DNA from: Prevotella sp. UBA5379
Lineage (GTDB): Bacteria > Bacteroidota > Bacteroidia > Bacteroidales > Bacteroidaceae
NCBI GenBank assembly: GCA_002409785.1
Contig: DHOX01000071.1
Coordinates: 1-7,695 of the forward strand
DNA length: 7,695 nt
Direction: 5' to 3'
Shown: positions 5,697-7,695 of the stretch, piece by piece
How the letters are laid out: the number at the start of each line of letters is the position of its first letter
Position numbering within the stretch: position 1 is the first letter of the stretch
Program-made: the position numbers and the translations under genes
Notes under the pieces: generated by a model
Told to the model about the DNA's origin: nothing
Databases searched by the model: none
Seen by the model: the letters and a program-made list of their open reading frames with translations, nothing else

Positions 5697-6594
5697 TACA
5701 TTCGCATTGTGCCTGTTGGTGCCTTTATCTTCTTTCGGGAATACAGAGAGGGTTGCAACCAGAGGGGGAGCTAAGAAAGCAGAGCCCTCTATGCGGATCT
5801 CGGATCATTCGGATCAGGACTCAGGGCCGACTTTAGCTGTCAACAAACTTACATTTGTCCAGAAAGTGTCAGATAACCGGGTGTATGCCAGTAATATTGT
5901 AGGACACATGTCCTTCCATATCCAGTCTGAAGACAAAGATATTACGGTACCGGGCTATTTGCGTATGCGTAAAAATCAGGTTATCCGTTTGCAATTTTGC
6001 CTGCCTTTTATCGGGACTGAGGTTGCCCGGATTGATTTCTATCCGGATTCTGTCTTGATCATAGACCGTTACCATAAGCAATATGTGAAAGCCGGTTATC
6101 GCCAGGTTCCCTTTTTGCAAAAACAGGGAATATCCTTTTATTCCCTTCAGGCTTTGTTCTGGAACCAACTCCTCCTGCCGGGCAATCAGGAGGTCTCCGA
6201 ATCAGATCTGAAAAAGTTTGACGTGAACCTGAATGTGACTTCTGAGAACCTGCCAGTTACGTATCAACGTGGTCGGATGAATTACCGGTGGATGGCTGAC
6301 CGGATGAACGGCAGGATCAATGAGGTGAATATTGACTATGACGGTCGTCAGGACGGTAAAACCGATTTAGATGTCAAATATGGTAACTTCCAGAGTGTGG
6401 GCGTAAAATGGTTCCCGGCAATCCAGAATTATACCATTAATACGAATGCTACCCAGAAGGCTCATACGGTAAAGATGGATATAGAAATGGATGAGGTCAC
6501 GACAACTGATAAATGGGAGACCAGGACCCCAGTCCCTGACCGTTATAAACAGGTTCCCGCAGATGACGTCTTGAGCAAGATCATGAATATGTAA
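5674..6594 (+). CDS. DUF4292 family envelope protein (LolA/LolB-like)
   Basis: A protein of 306 aa. Residues 1-22 form a signal peptide (MKRILFINTFALCLLVPLSS), followed by a polar linker to about 52. The DUF4292 domain follows, with recognisable pieces: NKLTF (57-61), GYLRMRKNQVIRLQ (94-107), GTEVARIDFYPDSVLIIDR (114-132) and a KQYV that follows. DUF4292 proteins are thought to share the half-barrel fold of LolA/LolB and are usually outer-membrane lipoproteins of Bacteroidetes, so a role in lipid or lipoprotein handling is inferred. No lipobox cysteine is present near the cleavage site; the only early Cys (13) lies inside the hydrophobic core. The protein may therefore be soluble in the periplasm. 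The start overlaps the TPR gene by 23 nt in another frame. The EnvC-like gene follows after 61 nt. Confidence 0.88.
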   Translation: MKRILFINTFALCLLVPLSSFGNTERVATRGGAKKAEPSMRISDHSDQDSGPTLAVNKLTFVQKVSDNRVYASNIVGHMSFHIQSEDKDITVPGYLRMRKNQVIRLQFCLPFIGTEVARIDFYPDSVLIIDRYHKQYVKAGYRQVPFLQKQGISFYSLQALFWNQLLLPGNQEVSESDLKKFDVNLNVTSENLPVTYQRGRMNYRWMADRMNGRINEVNIDYDGRQDGKTDLDVKYGNFQSVGVKWFPAIQNYTINTNATQKAHTVKMDIEMDEVTTTDKWETRTPVPDRYKQVPADDVLSKIMNM

Positions 6595-6607
6595 GGGCGA
6601 TGATAGG

Positions 6608-6619
6608 AATAGATCTATT
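6608..6619. repeat. 12-nt perfect palindrome in the DUF4292/EnvC gap
   Basis: AATAGATCTATT is its own reverse complement and lies in the 61-nt gap between the DUF4292 stop and the EnvC-like start. It carries no U-tract, so it is not a terminator. It may be chance or a weak RNA hairpin. No promoter motif of the Bacteroidetes type is seen in this gap. Confidence 0.3.
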
Positions 6620-6655
6620 TATCAAACTGAATTGGTATAAAATCATAGAGTTGTA

Positions 6656-7695
6656 ATGAGAAGATTACTGTTGATATTGTTGGTCTTATCGTTTCCTTTG
6701 TATCCTTATGCCCAGAACCGGCATCAGAAGACGAAGGAGAAAACAACAGTTACGGTAAAGAGTTCGGCTAAGCGTAAGGTTGTCCGGAAAGGGAGCACGA
6801 AGGGGCAACCGGAAAGGAAAAACCATAAGAACAGGCGGAGGGTGATCGTCACTAATGCGTCTATTCGTGGCTTGCAGGGACAGCGTGAAGCTATCCAAAG
6901 AAAGATCAAGCAACAGGAAGCAGCTTTGCGGGCTAATCAGAATGCAGTGCATCAACGGTTGCAGAACCTGATGCTCATCAATGGTGAAATCGATCAAAGT
7001 CAGCAGAAAATAGAAGGTATTCAGAAAGATATTAACCATATTAATGGAAATATAGGCATTCTCAAGGGACAATTAAGGACCTTGGAACAGCAGCTCCAGG
7101 ATCGTAAGAATAAGTATATCAGGAGTATGCGCTATATGTCCCGTCATCATAGTGTGCAGGACAAGTTGATGTTTATTTTCAGTGCTAAGAATTTTGCGCA
7201 GATGTTTCGTCGTTTACAGTTTATCCGGCAGTATTCTGCCTATCAGAAGGCACAGGGTAAAATCGTGGAGGCCAAGCAGCAGGAAGTCAATCAAAAGCAT
7301 TATCAGTTGGTCAGGGTGAAAGGACATAAGAATGTCCTTTTGTATAAGGGAAAGGTTGAGAAGAGCAACTTACAGGTGAAGCATGGCCAACAGCAAGAGG
7401 TGGTAAACAGTTTGCAGAACCAGCAGAAGACGATTCAAGTAATTATCTCCCAGCAGCATAAGAAAGATGCGGTCTTGAATGCTCAGATAGATCGTCTGGT
7501 CGCTCAGGAGGTGGCCCGTGAACGGGCCGCCGCTGCTGCCGAAGCCCGCAAGAAAGCTGCTGCCGCTTTAGCTGCAAAGAAAAGGGCACAGATTCTGGCA
7601 CAGAAGCGCGCCGCTGCAGCGGCTGCAGCGCGGGAGAATGCACTGAGAATAGCCCAGGCGAAGGCTCGGGAGGCTGAATTGAGGGCTCAGGCTGC
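6656..7695 (+). CDS. EnvC-like murein hydrolase activator, N-terminal part (runs off the right edge)
   Basis: The frame is open from ATG 6656-6658 to the last base: 346 complete codons with no stop. Residues 1-19 (MRRLLLILLVLSFPLYPYA) are a signal peptide. A very basic, low-complexity stretch (about 21-63) follows. A coiled coil (about 69-157) leads to the conserved family block DKLMFIFSAKNFAQMFRRLQ (169-188). A second coiled coil (about 195-283) ends in a long Ala/Arg/Lys/Glu-rich helix (from about 285 to the edge). This layout is that of EnvC/NlpD-type proteins, whose C-terminal LytM (peptidase M23) domain is expected beyond the window. In E. coli EnvC activates amidases at the division site. 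Whether the LytM domain here is an active peptidase or a degenerate activator cannot be told. It follows DUF4292 by 61 nt and is probably in the same operon. Confidence 0.88.
   Translation, partial: MRRLLLILLVLSFPLYPYAQNRHQKTKEKTTVTVKSSAKRKVVRKGSTKGQPERKNHKNRRRVIVTNASIRGLQGQREAIQRKIKQQEAALRANQNAVHQRLQNLMLINGEIDQSQQKIEGIQKDINHINGNIGILKGQLRTLEQQLQDRKNKYIRSMRYMSRHHSVQDKLMFIFSAKNFAQMFRRLQFIRQYSAYQKAQGKIVEAKQQEVNQKHYQLVRVKGHKNVLLYKGKVEKSNLQVKHGQQQEVVNSLQNQQKTIQVIISQQHKKDAVLNAQIDRLVAQEVARERAAAAAEARKKAAAALAAKKRAQILAQKRAAAAAAARENALRIAQAKAREAELRAQA

Noticed and set aside
6112..6126. Palindromic TTTTTGCAAAAA similar to the arms of the 126-177 hairpin
   Set aside because: Lies inside the DUF4292 coding sequence and is explained by its codons (Phe-Leu-Gln-Lys). 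The resemblance is taken as chance.
6686..7072. 128-aa minus-strand frame opposite the EnvC-like gene
   Set aside because: Antisense shadow; the plus-strand frame is open to the window edge with the expected domain order.

Overview
The window looks like chromosomal DNA from a member of the Bacteroidales (Bacteroides or a close relative). Three things point there: several promoter-like sites of the Bacteroidetes type (TTG or TTTG, 19-21 nt, TAnnTTTG), weak or absent Shine-Dalgarno sequences, and the gene families present (a fused DoxD/DoxA protein, a DUF4292 protein, a Bacteroidetes-type TPR protein and an EnvC-like coiled-coil protein). No rRNA, tRNA, transposase, phage gene or CRISPR array was seen.

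Left part (1-383): no convincing protein gene. It holds a strong hairpin (126-177), two opposed overlapping promoter-like sites built on one inverted repeat (206-240), a 7-1-7 palindrome (256-270) and a segment whose ends pair over 16 positions (281-385). I flag that segment as a candidate structured RNA; its family and strand are unproven.

Minus-strand block (384-3328): reading leftward, dgt (dGTP triphosphohydrolase family), then a clear promoter at 1872-1902, then a small exported protein of unknown function (1488-1829) and the DoxD-DoxA membrane protein (384-1400). The last two probably form a two-gene operon driven from that promoter.

Plus-strand block (3439-7695): divergent from dgt, and beginning with dut (dUTPase), then a signal-peptide TPR protein, a DUF4292 periplasmic or envelope protein whose start overlaps the TPR gene by 23 nt, and the first 346 codons of an EnvC-like murein hydrolase activator that runs off the right edge. 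The close spacing suggests one operon. The 111-nt dgt/dut intergenic region separates two nucleotide-pool enzymes (dGTP and dUTP hydrolysis), and dut is joined to an envelope-biogenesis set.

The coding part is mostly ordinary core genome. The less explained parts are the 1-383 region, the small protein paired with DoxDA, and the very short or absent leader predicted for dgt.
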